In this document: one piece after another, positions 5,654 to 5,862 of the stretch
Position numbering within the stretch: the stretch's first letter is position 1
Layout: the number at the start of each line of letters is the position of its first letter
Source: Rhabdothermincola_A sp041688815
GTDB taxonomy: Bacteria; Actinomycetota; Acidimicrobiia; Acidimicrobiales; Acidimicrobilacustridaceae
DNA length: 5,862 bases
Direction: 5' to 3'
Assembly (NCBI GenBank): GCA_041688815.1
Contig: JBDNHK010000097.1
Span: 1-5,862, forward strand
Translations under genes and position numbers: made by a program
The notes under the pieces: model-generated
The model's database searches: none
Told to the model about the DNA's origin: nothing
Seen by the model: only the letters and a program-made list of their open reading frames with translations

Positions 5654-5862
5654 ATGGCTCCCACCCCCGTCGAATGGCTGAGCACCGGCGAAGCAGCCGA
5701 CTACCTGGGCATCACCACCCGAACCCTCTACACCTTCATCGACGGAGGTTCATTGCCCGGCTATCGATTCGGTCGGGTGATCCGCCTCAAGGCGTCCGAT
5801 GTCGAGGCTTTCGTCGAGACCCTGCGCATCGAACCCGGCACGCTCAAGCACCTCCACCCCGA
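5654..5862 (+). CDS. Excisionase/MerR-type helix-turn-helix DNA-binding protein, partial (runs off right edge)
   Basis: Sixty-nine codons are open to the window edge. Residues 8-32 form a winged-helix/MerR-like HTH (WLSTGEAADYLGITTRTLY, then TFIDGG). The wing and exit follow: LPGYRFGRVIRLKASDVEAF (34-53). This is the pattern of the excisionase-family (HTH_17, BldC/Xis-like) domain. The tail IEPGTLKHLHP (59-69) recalls a short DNA-binding protein common in high-GC actinomycetes. No integrase or phage gene is nearby, so despite the family name a transcription-factor role is more likely than excision. It is transcribed away from the tad operon and shares its intergenic region, so control of tad, of itself, or both is possible but unproven. 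ATG 5654 is preferred for its leaderless position; an in-frame ATG at 5645 would add three residues. No Shine-Dalgarno is evident. Confidence 0.85.
   Translation, partial: MAPTPVEWLSTGEAADYLGITTRTLYTFIDGGSLPGYRFGRVIRLKASDVEAFVETLRIEPGTLKHLHP

Noticed and set aside
5645..5862. HTH gene starting at ATG 5645
   Set aside because: That ATG overlaps the TAGAAT box and lacks a Shine-Dalgarno; ATG 5654 fits a leaderless start and the expected protein N-terminus. It cannot be fully excluded.
5654..5862. Phage or integrative-element excisionase marking an attachment site
   Set aside because: No integrase, tRNA gene, direct-repeat att site or other mobile gene is visible; the same domain is common in ordinary actinomycete regulators.

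Overview
The window is GC-rich on both strands, with strong G/C preference at third codon positions. It carries most of a tight-adherence (Tad/Flp) pilus assembly operon on the minus strand. The gene content (CpaB-like SAF protein, CpaE/Ssd-like protein, TadA/CpaF ATPase, TadB, TadC), GTG starts, and a divergent short excisionase-type helix-turn-helix gene ending its visible part in 'IEPGTLKHLHP' suggest a high-GC actinomycete. The sequences look most like Acidimicrobiia-type Tad loci to me; that placement is from memory of family sequences, not from a search.

Layout, reading the operon in its own direction (right to left): cpaB (5464-4640), cpaE (4643-3348), cpaF/tadA (3351-2002), tadB (2005-1118), tadC (1121-207), then a 51-nt gap with a good Shine-Dalgarno and the 5' end of a small unrecognised protein (155 to the left edge). 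The first four junctions all overlap by exactly 4 bases (ATGA, ATGA, GTGA, GTGA), so these five genes are almost certainly one transcript with coupled translation. To the right, 189 bp of divergent intergenic DNA (5465-5653) separates cpaB from a plus-strand DNA-binding protein gene (5654 to the right edge), which looks leaderless.

How the parts fit: TadA would power pilin polymerisation at the TadB/TadC inner-membrane platform. CpaE would place or organise the machine. CpaB is a single-pass membrane SAF protein whose classical partner, the outer-membrane secretin, is not in the window and would not be expected in a monoderm. Pilin, pseudopilins (TadE/TadF) and prepilin peptidase are not visible; they probably lie beyond the left edge, where the truncated small gene may be the first of them. 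The HTH gene is a candidate local regulator by position only.

Most interesting: a CpaE whose P-loop has neither the signature nor the catalytic lysine, a TadA with altered Asp-box and His-box context, the truncated small gene with a GEGVISAA entry into a probable membrane segment, and the divergent leaderless regulator with possible operator repeats. I found no mobile element, CRISPR array, tRNA or rRNA.
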